From CAVQBP01 sp963723205 (GTDB taxonomy: Bacteria > Bacteroidota > Ignavibacteria > Ignavibacteriales > Ignavibacteriaceae): a stretch of 64,000 nt of DNA. Below the pieces are notes generated by a model. That model saw only the letters and a list, made by a program, of their open reading frames with translations. It had not been told where the DNA came from and did not search any database. Where the stretch lies: assembly GCA_963723205.1 (NCBI GenBank), contig CAVRQC010000008.1, positions 1-64,000 of the forward strand, in the 5' to 3' direction. The translations under genes were made by a program, and so were the position numbers. Positions 35,714 to 45,213 of this stretch are shown here, one piece after another (within the stretch, counting starts at the first letter, position 1; each line of letters opens with the position of its first letter).

Positions 35714-36937
35714 ATGTTACTTAAACTTGCCTGGCGAAATATTTGGCGAAACAAAAGACGTACTATCATTACTCTTGCTGCTATTACTTTTGCTACATTG
35801 CTTGCGATTGGTATGAGGGGAATTCAGTTGGGGACATATGCTTTAAACTATAGAACTGTTATTGAACAGTTTACAAGTTATGTACAAATCCAGGCAAAAG
35901 GTTTTCAGGAAAACCCATCATTAAATAAAAGCTTTAGATACACTAATAAATTAAAAGAAAAGCTTAATAGTATACCTGAAGTTCCTGCCTACACACCAAG
36001 AATTTATGCCGATGGTTTAATAAGTTATAAAGACGCTTCGCTTGGCTCGGCAATCTTTGGAATTGAACCAACAGGAGAGAAAAAAGTTACAACCTTATTA
36101 GAAAAAGTTAGAGAAGGGAAATTTTTACAATCAGATTCAAGTCAGAATATTGTAGTCGGTGTAACTTTACTGAAAAATTTAAAGGCAAAAATTGGAGATA
36201 CTGTTGTAGTTCTTGCCCAGGGTTATGATGGAAGTCTTGGAAATTTAAAATTTAAAATTATCGGCTCTCTTAAGATGGGTTCAAAAGAATTTGACGCAAT
36301 GGCAGTTTTGATGGGTTTAAAAACTGCTCAATCTCTTCTTGGAATGTATAACAGGATAAATGTTATTGCTATTGGTGCGAAAGGACTTTCTGATGCACCC
36401 AATGTTCAAGCTGCCGTAAGTCAAGAAATAACTAATCCTGATTTAAGAGTTCTTTTATGGCGCCAGGTTGTTCCAGAACTAACACAATTGGTTGAATTTG
36501 ATAATGTCAGCGGAATATTCTTTCTAGGTATTTTAATTGTAATTGTTGCTTTCGGTATTTTAAATACAATTTTAATGTCGATAACAGAAAGGTTTAGGGA
36601 ATTTGGTGTCGAACTGGCTATCGGAATGCCCCAGTTCAATTTGGTTAAAATTGTTTACCTGGAAACATTATTAATTACTGTTTTCGGTTTAATCCTGGGA
36701 AACATTATTGGTTATGGAATTAATTTTTACATAGTCCAGCACCCTATAATATTTGGAGGTGAATTAACTAAGATATATGAAGAATACGGATTTCTCCCCA
36801 GATTAGAATCTACGCTGAACTTTATAATATTCATTCATGTTTCCATAGCTGTTATAGCAATTTCATTTGTATCCAGTTTATATCCTGCATATAAAGTATA
36901 TAAACTGGAACCGTTAAAAGGAATAAGATACACTTGA
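35714..36937 (+). CDS. FtsX-like ABC permease (LolE/MacB type), first copy
   Basis: The 407-residue protein has the MacB/LolCE layout: one N-terminal helix (about 20-40), a large periplasmic domain (about 45-265), then three helices (about 270-295, 315-345, 370-395). The N-terminus MLLKLAWRNIWRNKRRT is shared almost exactly with the next permease. The C-terminus ends PAYKVYKLEPLKGIRYT, a family feature. It should form half of a transmembrane pair driven by the ATPase at 38257. In this class the machine moves lipoproteins or other hydrophobic cargo out of the inner membrane rather than pumping into the cytoplasm. Confidence 0.92.
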   Translation: MLLKLAWRNIWRNKRRTIITLAAITFATLLAIGMRGIQLGTYALNYRTVIEQFTSYVQIQAKGFQENPSLNKSFRYTNKLKEKLNSIPEVPAYTPRIYADGLISYKDASLGSAIFGIEPTGEKKVTTLLEKVREGKFLQSDSSQNIVVGVTLLKNLKAKIGDTVVVLAQGYDGSLGNLKFKIIGSLKMGSKEFDAMAVLMGLKTAQSLLGMYNRINVIAIGAKGLSDAPNVQAAVSQEITNPDLRVLLWRQVVPELTQLVEFDNVSGIFFLGILIVIVAFGILNTILMSITERFREFGVELAIGMPQFNLVKIVYLETLLITVFGLILGNIIGYGINFYIVQHPIIFGGELTKIYEEYGFLPRLESTLNFIIFIHVSIAVIAISFVSSLYPAYKVYKLEPLKGIRYT

Positions 36938-36940
36938 GAA

Positions 36941-36957
36941 AGTCAAAATTCAAAAAT
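36941..36957. repeat. Short dispersed repeat, second copy
   Basis: AGTCAAAATTCAAAAAT, identical to the reverse complement of 34017-34033, followed by more TCAAAA-type units up to about 36972. It lies in the 46-bp gap between the permease genes. Confidence 0.5.
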
Positions 36958-36983
36958 CAAAAGTCAAAATCTAAGTAATAAAT

Positions 36984-38198
36984 ATGCTCTTAAAATTAGC
37001 ATGGCGAAATATTTGGCGGAATAAACGTAAATCCTTAATTGTTCTCAGCTCAGTTGTTGTGGGAATGATAGCGATTATTTTTTATGATGGATTAGATCAT
37101 GGAATGCTGCGCCAGATGCTGAATAATCAAATCAGCAACAGCGTTTCCCATATTCAAATTCACAAAAAGGGATTTGATGATAACAAAGTTATTAAAAATT
37201 ATATTCCCGATAATTACCTTGTAGAAAAGGCTGTAAAACATCAGAAAGATATAAAAGCATATAGTGAGAGAGTTATTACTTTCGGATTAGCAAGCAGCGC
37301 TTCCAGTTCCTCCGGCGTATATATTTATGGTGTTTACCCGGATATGGAAGCTAAAGTATCAGATATAAAAAAATCTATTATTGAAGGAAAATTTTTTACA
37401 GGTAATAAAAGAGATATTGTTATCGGTAAACAGCTTGCTGATAAATTAGGAATTGGTTTAGGTGATAAAGTTGTTATTATGGCGAATACTCCCAATGGAG
37501 ATATAGGCTCCGACCTTTTTAGGGTCGCAGGAATTTTTCAAACTGTTAGTTCTGATTTTGATAAAACAACTATTTACATCCCAATTAAAACAGCCCAGGA
37601 AATGATTGGAATTGATAGTCACATTTACGAATATGCAATTATTTTAAATGATTACCATAATGCGGACAAAGTGAAATCGGAACTTGAATCCAAGCTGGAT
37701 AACAATTATGAAGTTTTATCCTACAAAGATCTTTTGCCAATGTTGATTTATCAGATGGATCTTTATGATCAGACTATGTGGATTTTTTATATGATTGTAG
37801 GTTTGGCATTAATCTTTGGTATTGTGAATACAATGCTGATGTCTGTATTTGAACGCATAAATGAAATCGGTGTTTTAATGGCAATTGGTATGAAAAATAA
37901 TAAAATATTTTTGATGTTTGTCCTTGAAGCTTTTATGATTGGAGTAATCGGAACAATTCTTGGGTTAGCCTTAGGTTTACTGATTCACTGGCCTATCTCA
38001 ATTAGCGGGATAAACTTCAGCATATTTTCAGATGCATTAAAATCTTTTGGAATAGGAGCAGTAATTTACCCGGTTCTTTCGGTTACAAATACAATTTTGT
38101 TGGTAATAATTATTCCGTTTATTGCTGTAGTTGGAGCACTTTACCCGGCATACAGAGCAATTAAACTGGAACCTATAAAAGCTATATATTACGTTTAA
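36984..38198 (+). CDS. FtsX-like ABC permease (LolC/MacB type), second copy
   Basis: This 404-residue protein has the same four-helix layout as the permease before it (helix about 20-40, periplasmic domain to about 260, helices at about 265-290, 312-340 and 365-392). It ends PAYRAIKLEPIKAIYYV. The start MLLKLAWRNIWRNKRKS shows a tandem duplication with the gene at 35714. Sequence outside the N-terminus and last helices has diverged, which suggests a heterodimer like LolC-LolE. Its stop lies 58 bp before the ATPase gene. Confidence 0.92.
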   Translation: MLLKLAWRNIWRNKRKSLIVLSSVVVGMIAIIFYDGLDHGMLRQMLNNQISNSVSHIQIHKKGFDDNKVIKNYIPDNYLVEKAVKHQKDIKAYSERVITFGLASSASSSSGVYIYGVYPDMEAKVSDIKKSIIEGKFFTGNKRDIVIGKQLADKLGIGLGDKVVIMANTPNGDIGSDLFRVAGIFQTVSSDFDKTTIYIPIKTAQEMIGIDSHIYEYAIILNDYHNADKVKSELESKLDNNYEVLSYKDLLPMLIYQMDLYDQTMWIFYMIVGLALIFGIVNTMLMSVFERINEIGVLMAIGMKNNKIFLMFVLEAFMIGVIGTILGLALGLLIHWPISISGINFSIFSDALKSFGIGAVIYPVLSVTNTILLVIIIPFIAVVGALYPAYRAIKLEPIKAIYYV

Positions 38199-38200
38199 TC

Positions 38201-38230
38201 TTGCAGCACAGATTATTAAAATTGCTGCAA
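38201..38230. repeat. Decayed palindrome, possible type A relative
   Basis: TTGCAGCA (38201-38208) pairs with TGCTGCAA (38223-38230). AGCACAGATT inside it is identical over ten bases to the left arm of the palindrome at 6185-6214. It lies between a permease gene and its ATPase gene. Confidence 0.4.
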
Positions 38231-38256
38231 AATTTAGAAACAAAAATTTAAGAGAT

Positions 38257-38925
38257 ATGGAAATAATAAAAATAAAAAATTTAGAAAAAACCTATCAGGA
38301 TAATGGTGTTCCGGTGCATGCTATTCGTGGTATAGATCTGGATATTTCAAAGGGCGAGTTCCTTGTAATAGCAGGCCCTTCCGGTTCCGGGAAAACTACA
38401 TTATTAAACATGATAGGTGCACTTGACAAACCCACAAAAGGAAATATCTATTTTGAGAGAGAAGATATTACAAAAAAAAGTAAAAACGAATTATCAATTT
38501 TCAGACTCCATAAGCTTGGGTTCATTTTCCAGGCGTATAATTTAATACCGGTACTTACTGCTTTAGAAAATATTGAATTCAGCATGATGCTACTTGGAGT
38601 ACCTGAAAAAGAGAGAGAAGAAAAAGCATTAAAACTTATGGATGAACTCGGGATTAAAGACCTGGCAAATAAACGGCCTAATGAAATGAGTGGCGGTCAG
38701 CAACAGCGTGTTGCAGTTGCAAGAGCAATTATTAATAATCCATCCATCGTCTTAGCCGATGAACCGACTGCAAACCTTGATTCAAAAACTGCCGGGCATT
38801 TGCTCGATTTAATGCAGCAAATGAATGAAGAAAAAAATATAACTTTTATATTCTCATCGCATGATAAACAGGTAATGAACCGGGCCAAAAGGTTATTGAT
38901 TTTAAAGGATGGGGTGATTGAATAA
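38257..38925 (+). CDS. ABC transporter ATPase (LolD/MacB type)
   Basis: The 222-residue nucleotide-binding protein powers the two FtsX-like permeases upstream. Visible motifs: Walker A GPSGSGKTT near residue 45, Q-loop FIFQAYNLIPVLTALEN, signature MSGGQQQRVAVARAI, Walker B IVLADEPTANLD and the switch His in FIFSSHDKQVM. Walker B, signature and loop spacing are those of the LolD/MacB/FtsE family. It ends directly before the SDR gene. It is not fused to a membrane domain, unlike MacB itself. Confidence 0.93.
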   Translation: MEIIKIKNLEKTYQDNGVPVHAIRGIDLDISKGEFLVIAGPSGSGKTTLLNMIGALDKPTKGNIYFEREDITKKSKNELSIFRLHKLGFIFQAYNLIPVLTALENIEFSMMLLGVPEKEREEKALKLMDELGIKDLANKRPNEMSGGQQQRVAVARAIINNPSIVLADEPTANLDSKTAGHLLDLMQQMNEEKNITFIFSSHDKQVMNRAKRLLILKDGVIE

Positions 38926-38987
38926 CTTCTCTTTCAATATCAAAGTGCAAACAAAATTTTTTGTTCTCCATTAGACAACAATTTAAA

Positions 38988-39836
38988 ATGAAAAAGATTT
39001 TATTAGCAGGAGCTACTGGTTACCTCGGAAGTTTTATACTAAAAGAACTTGAATTGCATGAATATAAAAACAGAATAATAGTTCGCGACAAAAAGAGGTT
39101 AATTGATTATAATAAATCGAAGACTAAGGTTATTGAAGCAGAAGTAACAAAACCTGAAACATTAAGCAATATTTGTGATGGCATAGATACTTTGATTTCA
39201 ACCATAGGAATAACCAAACAAAAAGATGGTTTAACCTATATGGATGTCGATTACAGGGCAAATTCAAATTTACTAATTGAAGCAAAAAAGAGCGAAGTAA
39301 ATAAATTTATTTATGTCTCGGTTCTTAATGGAGAGAAGCTTAAGCATTTAAAAATTTGTGAAGCCAAGGAAAAATTTGTACAAGAGTTGATTTCTTCCGG
39401 CCTTGATTATTGTATTATCAGACCAAACGGTTTCTTCTCGGATATAACCGAATTCTATAATATGGCAAAAAAAGGAAGGATATATTTATTTGGTAACGGA
39501 GAATTAAAATCTAATCCTATTCATGGAGAAGATCTTGCAAAGTTGTGTGTAAACTGCATTAACAAGGATTGCAAAGAAATTAAAGTAGGCGGTCCAGAAA
39601 CATTTACTCAGAATCAAATTGCTGAAACAGCTTTTAAAGCTTTAAATAAAACAACTAAAATAACATACATACCCAACTGGCTTCGCAAAATTGTTTTAAA
39701 ATTATTAACTGTTTTTACATCTAGTAAAATTTATGGTCCGGTTGAATTTTTTATGACAGTGATGGCAATGGAAATGGTCGCACCGAAATCCGGCGAACAT
39801 ACCCTAAAAGAATATTTTGATAGCCTAATTAAATAA
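38988..39836 (+). CDS. Atypical SDR / NAD(P)-binding protein
   Basis: The protein of about 282 residues begins MKKILLAGATGYLGSFIL, the GxxGxxG Rossmann motif for NAD(P), and follows the pattern of NmrA-like or complex-I-associated SDR proteins (TLISTIGITKQKDGLTYMDVDYRANSNLL, FIYVSVL, YCIIRPNGFFSD). The catalytic YxxxK of classic SDRs is not evident; YVSVLNG is the nearest. It may act on the operon's lipid cargo or as a binding protein. ATG 38988 gives the expected Rossmann start; the TTG at 38961 would add nine unrelated residues. It is followed at 5 bp by the barrel gene. Confidence 0.8.
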   Translation: MKKILLAGATGYLGSFILKELELHEYKNRIIVRDKKRLIDYNKSKTKVIEAEVTKPETLSNICDGIDTLISTIGITKQKDGLTYMDVDYRANSNLLIEAKKSEVNKFIYVSVLNGEKLKHLKICEAKEKFVQELISSGLDYCIIRPNGFFSDITEFYNMAKKGRIYLFGNGELKSNPIHGEDLAKLCVNCINKDCKEIKVGGPETFTQNQIAETAFKALNKTTKITYIPNWLRKIVLKLLTVFTSSKIYGPVEFFMTVMAMEMVAPKSGEHTLKEYFDSLIK

Positions 39837-39841
39837 TAGAT

Positions 39842-40993
39842 ATGTACAAAAGACTTTTTCTGATTATTTGTTTTTTTTTCTTTTTCAAACCGTTACAGGC
39901 ACAAATTAACTTTAACTTCTCCGGTTACGTCGTTGAACTCCCCGTTTACATGATAATGAAAAAATATCCTGTTTTTTTTCCTTTCCCGGTTGATAACCAG
40001 TTTTTAAATCTTAATAGACTTCGTTTAAAACCTGAAGTTGATTTATGGGAAAACGCAAGAATTAATGTTGAATATGAAATAGATGCTTTATATTCGGAAA
40101 AGAATTTATTATTTGATCTTTCATCAGTTAGCACAAGCAGACAGCTTTTTAATTTAAAGTGGAATTTAATCAAAAAAGGAAATTATAAAGTATCTCATTA
40201 TTTCGATCGTCTTTATTTCAGGCAGGATTTCAGTTGGGGTAATATTTCAATAGGCAGACAAAGAATAGCATGGGGAAGCGGAAGAATTTGGAATCCTACG
40301 GATCTCTTTAATCCTGTAAATCCGGCTAATTTCGCTAAGATTGAAAAAGATGGGGCAGACGTTGCAGCCCTTACATATTTTTTCGGAAATTTCACAGATC
40401 TTGATATTGTTTATAATCCCCGGAAGAAAATTGAGAACAGTAATGCAGGTTTCCGTTTTAGAACAAATGTAGAACAATATGATTTGGCAGTTGTTGGAGG
40501 TTATTTCGATAAAAGGATTGTTGCCGGATGGGATTTCGCAGGAAGTGTTTTTAATGCGGGTATTCGAGGTGAAGGAATTGTCTCAATGAATAAAGAAAAT
40601 ATAAACAACAATTTTACAAGATTCATTTTAGGAACGGACTATCAGCTAACCCCCAAGCTTTATGCTTTAATAGAATATCAATATAACGGAGAAGGAAAAG
40701 CAACTAAAGCAAATTATGAATTATTAAGATTGGTAAATGGTGAAATTCTTAACTTAAGCCGGAATTATCTTGCATTTTCTGCTAATTATGTTTTTTCTTT
40801 CATTACTTCAGCTTCATTGATGGTAAATCAAAACTTAAATGATGGGAGCGGATTTGTTGTTATCAGTGGATTATATTCTATCTCTTCAAACTTATCTGTT
40901 ACTGTAGGTGCTCAAATTACATACGGAAATGATTTTTCAGAATATTGGTATTTTCCACATTCAATTTATTCCCAGGTTGAATATTATTTCTGA
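39842..40993 (+). CDS. Outer-membrane beta-barrel protein, DUF1302-like
   Basis: This 383-residue protein has a signal peptide (cleaved after PLQAQ) and alternating aromatic-polar strands throughout. It ends in YSQVEYYF, a typical last barrel strand with C-terminal Phe. The segment ISIGRQRIAWGSGRIWNPTDLFNPVNP is characteristic of proteins in the DUF1302/porin-like group. It is the last gene of the LolA-permease-ATPase set and probably gives the outer-membrane step for the same cargo. No plug or TonB box is present. Confidence 0.8.
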   Translation: MYKRLFLIICFFFFFKPLQAQINFNFSGYVVELPVYMIMKKYPVFFPFPVDNQFLNLNRLRLKPEVDLWENARINVEYEIDALYSEKNLLFDLSSVSTSRQLFNLKWNLIKKGNYKVSHYFDRLYFRQDFSWGNISIGRQRIAWGSGRIWNPTDLFNPVNPANFAKIEKDGADVAALTYFFGNFTDLDIVYNPRKKIENSNAGFRFRTNVEQYDLAVVGGYFDKRIVAGWDFAGSVFNAGIRGEGIVSMNKENINNNFTRFILGTDYQLTPKLYALIEYQYNGEGKATKANYELLRLVNGEILNLSRNYLAFSANYVFSFITSASLMVNQNLNDGSGFVVISGLYSISSNLSVTVGAQITYGNDFSEYWYFPHSIYSQVEYYF

Positions 40994-41187
40994 CATTAAA
41001 GTTGACATAGCATAACAGATAGATAGTGGAAAAATTGTTTATTTGTTATATGCCTTACTGTTTCAGTTCCGAAGTTTAACCCTAGTGTTATAACAATCCG
41101 GCAATAAACAAAATATATTTATTACAGAAAATAATTTTCAGTTTCTCTATATTAGAGACATTAAAATTTAATTTATAGGATATTTAA

Positions 41188-42846
41188 ATGAAACTCTTAA
41201 TACTATCAATAGTAACGGCTCTCATTTTAACCGGCTGTTCACAGAATAAAGACACAAAGGAAATTAAAATGCTGAAAGAGAAAATAGCTCAATTTGCTCC
41301 GGTAGAAATTAAATATGATTCCACTTTGTTAACTGAAAGACAAAGGATGGTTGTTAAAAAATTATTTGAAGCCTCACAAATAATAGATACAATATATCTT
41401 AACCAGGTTTATTCCAAAAACAGAGAAATTAAATTCAGTCTCGAAAATTCATCTTCAGAAGTAGATAAATTAAAATTAAAATATTTTGATATAATGTTCG
41501 GTCCGTTCGACAGATTGGATCATAACAAACCATTTCTCGGAAAGGAGCAAAAACCAAAAGGAGCAAATTTTTATCCTGAAAACATGACTAAAGAGGAATT
41601 CAATAACTGGATTAAAGAAAATCCCCAGGATGATTCTTCTTTTACTTCCTCCTTTACTGTTATCCGCAAAGAGAATGGCAAATTAGTTGCTATTCCCTAC
41701 TCTGAATTTTATAAAACTGAACTTACAAAAGCAACTTCACTATTAAAGGAAGCCGCTGAATATGCAGATAATCAATCATTAAAGAAATATTTAATGCTGA
41801 TTGCAAAAGCATTTGAAACCAATAATTATTTTGAAAGTGACATGACCTGGATGGATCTTAAAGATAACAAAATTGAAGTCATAATAGGACCATATGAAGT
41901 TTATGAAGATGAGTTATTCAACTATAAAGCGTCTTATGAGAGCTTTGTTACAATTAAGGATTCTGCTGAAAGTGAAAAGCTTCAGAAGTTTGGCACTTAT
42001 TTAAAGGATATTGAAAACCATTTGCCTATCGAAGATAAATACAAAAATACCCAGCGAGGAAATGAATCACCCATTGTCGTTGTAAATGAAGTCTATTCAG
42101 CCGGTGATACAAAAGCAGGTGTACAAACCCTTGCTTTTAACCTGCCGAATGATGAAAGGGTCAGAAAAGCCAAAGGTTCAAAAAAGGTTATGCTGAAAAA
42201 TATTAGCGATGCAAAATTTGAAAATCAACTAATCCCAATATCAAAAATAGTACTAGATTCTTCCCAGCTTCCCTATGTTACATTTAATGCTTTCTTCAGT
42301 CATGCACTAATGCATGAAATGTCTCATGGCGTTGGGCCGGGCTTTATAACTGTCAATGGCAGAAAGACAGAAGTTAGTAAGGAATTAAAAGAAACATATT
42401 CAACTATTGAAGAATGCAAAGCAGATGTGCTGGGTATGTATAATAATATTTTTATGATCGATAAAGGTTTATTTCCCAAAACTTTTGCTGATGAAACCTG
42501 GGCTACTTTTTTGGTAGGAATTTTCCGTTCGGTCAGGTTTGGAATTACAGAAGCACATGGAAGCGGAAATGCAATCATATATAATTACCTTCTGGAAAAG
42601 GGCAGTTATGAATATAATCCGGGAACTGACAAAGTAAAAGTCAACTTTGATAAAATTTATGGATCAGTAAAAGAATTAGCACATATTCTTTTAACTATTG
42701 AAGCTACCGGAAATTATAATGGTGCAAAACAATTAATAAAGAAATATGCACTAATATCTCCGTCGATGAAATCACTAATAGATAAACTATCCGGTATCCC
42801 GGTGGATATTAAGCCTGTATTCCAAATTGAAGAAGAAATGAAATAG
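41188..42846 (+). CDS. M49-like zinc metallopeptidase, lipoprotein
   Basis: The 552-residue protein is a lipoprotein (lipobox LTGC, Cys17). The metal-binding region resembles the M49/dipeptidyl-peptidase III relatives rather than true DPP III. It has a normal-length HExxH (His376, Glu377, His380 in HEMSHGVGPG), followed 27 residues later by EECKAD with Glu408/Glu409 and Asp413, comparable to the EExxAD motif of M49 and Nudix-fused plant relatives. True DPP III uses HELLGH. It likely cleaves peptides in the periplasm or at the surface. It is monocistronic, after the barrel operon. Confidence 0.8.
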   Translation: MKLLILSIVTALILTGCSQNKDTKEIKMLKEKIAQFAPVEIKYDSTLLTERQRMVVKKLFEASQIIDTIYLNQVYSKNREIKFSLENSSSEVDKLKLKYFDIMFGPFDRLDHNKPFLGKEQKPKGANFYPENMTKEEFNNWIKENPQDDSSFTSSFTVIRKENGKLVAIPYSEFYKTELTKATSLLKEAAEYADNQSLKKYLMLIAKAFETNNYFESDMTWMDLKDNKIEVIIGPYEVYEDELFNYKASYESFVTIKDSAESEKLQKFGTYLKDIENHLPIEDKYKNTQRGNESPIVVVNEVYSAGDTKAGVQTLAFNLPNDERVRKAKGSKKVMLKNISDAKFENQLIPISKIVLDSSQLPYVTFNAFFSHALMHEMSHGVGPGFITVNGRKTEVSKELKETYSTIEECKADVLGMYNNIFMIDKGLFPKTFADETWATFLVGIFRSVRFGITEAHGSGNAIIYNYLLEKGSYEYNPGTDKVKVNFDKIYGSVKELAHILLTIEATGNYNGAKQLIKKYALISPSMKSLIDKLSGIPVDIKPVFQIEEEMK

Positions 42847-42906
42847 ATAGTTTTTATATTGAAATAAAAACCAGAGCAGCTCTAAATATTATTATATTAA
42901 AATATT

Positions 42907-45144
42907 TTAATTCTTTTGATTTAATTTATCATTTAGTATTTGGGCTGCTTTATCTATTTGGTTTGAAAATCTTTCAAATATATGAGCTACTATTTCAATC
43001 TGCTCATCAGCCTGTTTCCAATTTCTTTGTTCAATTGCTTCCCGGACAGCCGGAAGTGTTTTTACTCCGTAACCGGTATAAAATCCCGGAGCATAAATCT
43101 CATGTATATACCACGGTCTATTTGGTAATCCATTTTTATTAGTTAGAAAACGTTCTGTCCTCATTAAAATTTCATTCAGGTTTTTTATTGCTTTAGGAGA
43201 CAATGTAATTCCTTCTTCTTTTAAACTCTTTACTGCTTTTTCATAACTATTAGAACTGTTTTCCAATTTAGTTAATGAATTCTGAAGAGGTGCAAAATTT
43301 ATAAATGGAACAGGTTCTTTTTTTTCAGGTGGAATATATGTTTTAGTCGGATCTGAAACGTATATATAATCACCATCATCAACCATTTTATTTTGTTCTT
43401 TTGTTTCCTTTCTCATTTTATCTGTTAACTTTGAAATTTCATTAAAATAGTCTTTAACTGTGTTTGAAAAGTTTTCAAAGTTAAAAGGAAGAATTTCTGA
43501 TTCAGATAAATTTAACACCGCATGTCCCGCAGTTTTAACTAATGCAACTCCATATTCAAATCCCGGGTCTCCAAAACGAATATAATGATCGTAAGAATCA
43601 TAAATAGAATGATACTCACCGCCATTATCTTCCCCTCCATAACCAATATTCAAAGACGCAACACCTACATGCTGGAGGAAAGGACTATAATCCGATCCGG
43701 AACCAAGCGGGTAAATCTTTAAATCCTTTTCATTCATTACATCTCTTTTTTCCTCTTCACTTCCATTCACTATTAATCTTGAACGCCATCTCTTCGCAAC
43801 ACTTATGTTCTTTTCAGGGTCCTTTATATCTTCAGCAAGTTGGTTTACAAAATGCTCAAGAGTATGAGAACCACCGGCATATAAAAATCCCCTGCCATTT
43901 CCATCTGAATTAATATATGCAACGGCTTTTTGCTTCAATTCATCAGCATGTTTTTCTACCCACTCAGTGGAACCGAATAAACCTTCTTCTTCACCATCCC
44001 ATGCACAATAAATAATTGTACGCTTCGGTCTCCAACCAGTCTTTAATAAATCGCCGAACATTTTTGCCTCTTCGAGCATTGCAACCTGCCCACTTATAGG
44101 ATCTTCAGCACCATTTACCCACGCATCATAATGATTCCCTCTAATTACCCATTCATCCGGAGAATCCTTACCTGGTATTCTTGCAATTATATCTCTCAAA
44201 GGAACCATATTCCAATTAGATTCAACCTTTAAATGCACCTTGGCTTTCCCGGGTCCCATATGATAAGTAACGGGTAATGCTCCTCTCCAATTTTCCGGTG
44301 CAACCGGTCCTTCAAGTGCATTGAGAAAATGTAAAGCATCTCCATATGAAATCGGAATTACCGGAATTTTTGTCAATGTCTTCGCATCTTTTATTTCTGA
44401 TCTTTTTGCATTTTCTGTAGCAGCAACAAAGGGAGTTAAAGGATCGCCGCAGTACTGGGGAAAATCAATTACAGATCCTCTTTGAACTCCGTCTTCACTT
44501 CTAAAAGGACCTTTCGGGTAAACATCTCCCTGATAATAACCATCTCCTTTCGGATCAGAATATATTATACATCCGATTGCACCGTGTTCAGCAGCAACCT
44601 TGGGCTTTATTCCTCTCCAGGCAGCACCATATCTTACAATAACTATTTTTCCTTTTACATCTATACCATGCTCAGCTAGGACTTCATAATCTTTTGGAAT
44701 TCCATAATTTGCATAAACAAGCTCACCAGTAACATCTCCATTAATTGAATATGCATTATAAGTAGGTAATTGTTCATCTGTTTGATTTGACGTTTTATCT
44801 TCCTTTAAAGGCGGTTCAAAAAGTTTCGCTTTATACTTTGTAGGTGCAGCCATCTCAAGGAGTCCGGTTTTGGGGGTTGGAAATAAAACTTTGAACTCTT
44901 CTATTTGGGAATCAAATCCAAATGATTTAAATAAGGAATCAATAAATAATGCGTCACTTCGATCATAATTTGATCCCAGATGATGAGGATATGCAGAAAG
45001 TATTTTCATCCAGTTCCGGAGATCATTTTTATTTAAAGATGAATCAAACTCCTTCTGCAGTTCTATTATTTTTGATTCTTGAGCAAATTCTGAATTCATT
45101 AGAAAGAGGATTACAAAAGGAAAGAGGATTCTAAAAATTTTCAT
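42907..45144 (-). CDS. M28-family aminopeptidase/carboxypeptidase, PSMA-like
   Basis: This exported 745-residue peptidase has a signal peptide (cleaved near SEFAQ), a protease-associated domain (about 130-260), the M28 zinc-peptidase domain (about 310-560) and a helical C-terminal dimerisation domain (about 580-740). Zinc ligands include His338 and Asp340 in RGNHYDAWVNG, with CAWDGEEEGLFGS carrying the catalytic Glu. LGSGSDYSPFLQHVGVASLNIGY is also diagnostic. The layout matches glutamate carboxypeptidase II and transferrin-receptor relatives. It likely trims extracellular peptides for nutrition, as may the M49-like and M64 enzymes nearby. Confidence 0.93.
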   Translation of the reverse strand: MKIFRILFPFVILFLMNSEFAQESKIIELQKEFDSSLNKNDLRNWMKILSAYPHHLGSNYDRSDALFIDSLFKSFGFDSQIEEFKVLFPTPKTGLLEMAAPTKYKAKLFEPPLKEDKTSNQTDEQLPTYNAYSINGDVTGELVYANYGIPKDYEVLAEHGIDVKGKIVIVRYGAAWRGIKPKVAAEHGAIGCIIYSDPKGDGYYQGDVYPKGPFRSEDGVQRGSVIDFPQYCGDPLTPFVAATENAKRSEIKDAKTLTKIPVIPISYGDALHFLNALEGPVAPENWRGALPVTYHMGPGKAKVHLKVESNWNMVPLRDIIARIPGKDSPDEWVIRGNHYDAWVNGAEDPISGQVAMLEEAKMFGDLLKTGWRPKRTIIYCAWDGEEEGLFGSTEWVEKHADELKQKAVAYINSDGNGRGFLYAGGSHTLEHFVNQLAEDIKDPEKNISVAKRWRSRLIVNGSEEEKRDVMNEKDLKIYPLGSGSDYSPFLQHVGVASLNIGYGGEDNGGEYHSIYDSYDHYIRFGDPGFEYGVALVKTAGHAVLNLSESEILPFNFENFSNTVKDYFNEISKLTDKMRKETKEQNKMVDDGDYIYVSDPTKTYIPPEKKEPVPFINFAPLQNSLTKLENSSNSYEKAVKSLKEEGITLSPKAIKNLNEILMRTERFLTNKNGLPNRPWYIHEIYAPGFYTGYGVKTLPAVREAIEQRNWKQADEQIEIVAHIFERFSNQIDKAAQILNDKLNQKN

Positions 45145-45213
45145 TATACACCTAATAATAATTATGAAATGAAAAAAGTTTACAACCGGGATTTTCTAAA
45201 CGCCTAAAAGAAA

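Noticed and set aside
38988..39836. Reading the SDR-like protein as an NADH-dependent short-chain dehydrogenase with a defined substrate
   Set aside because: The Rossmann start is clear but the classical YxxxK active site is not, so no reaction is claimed.
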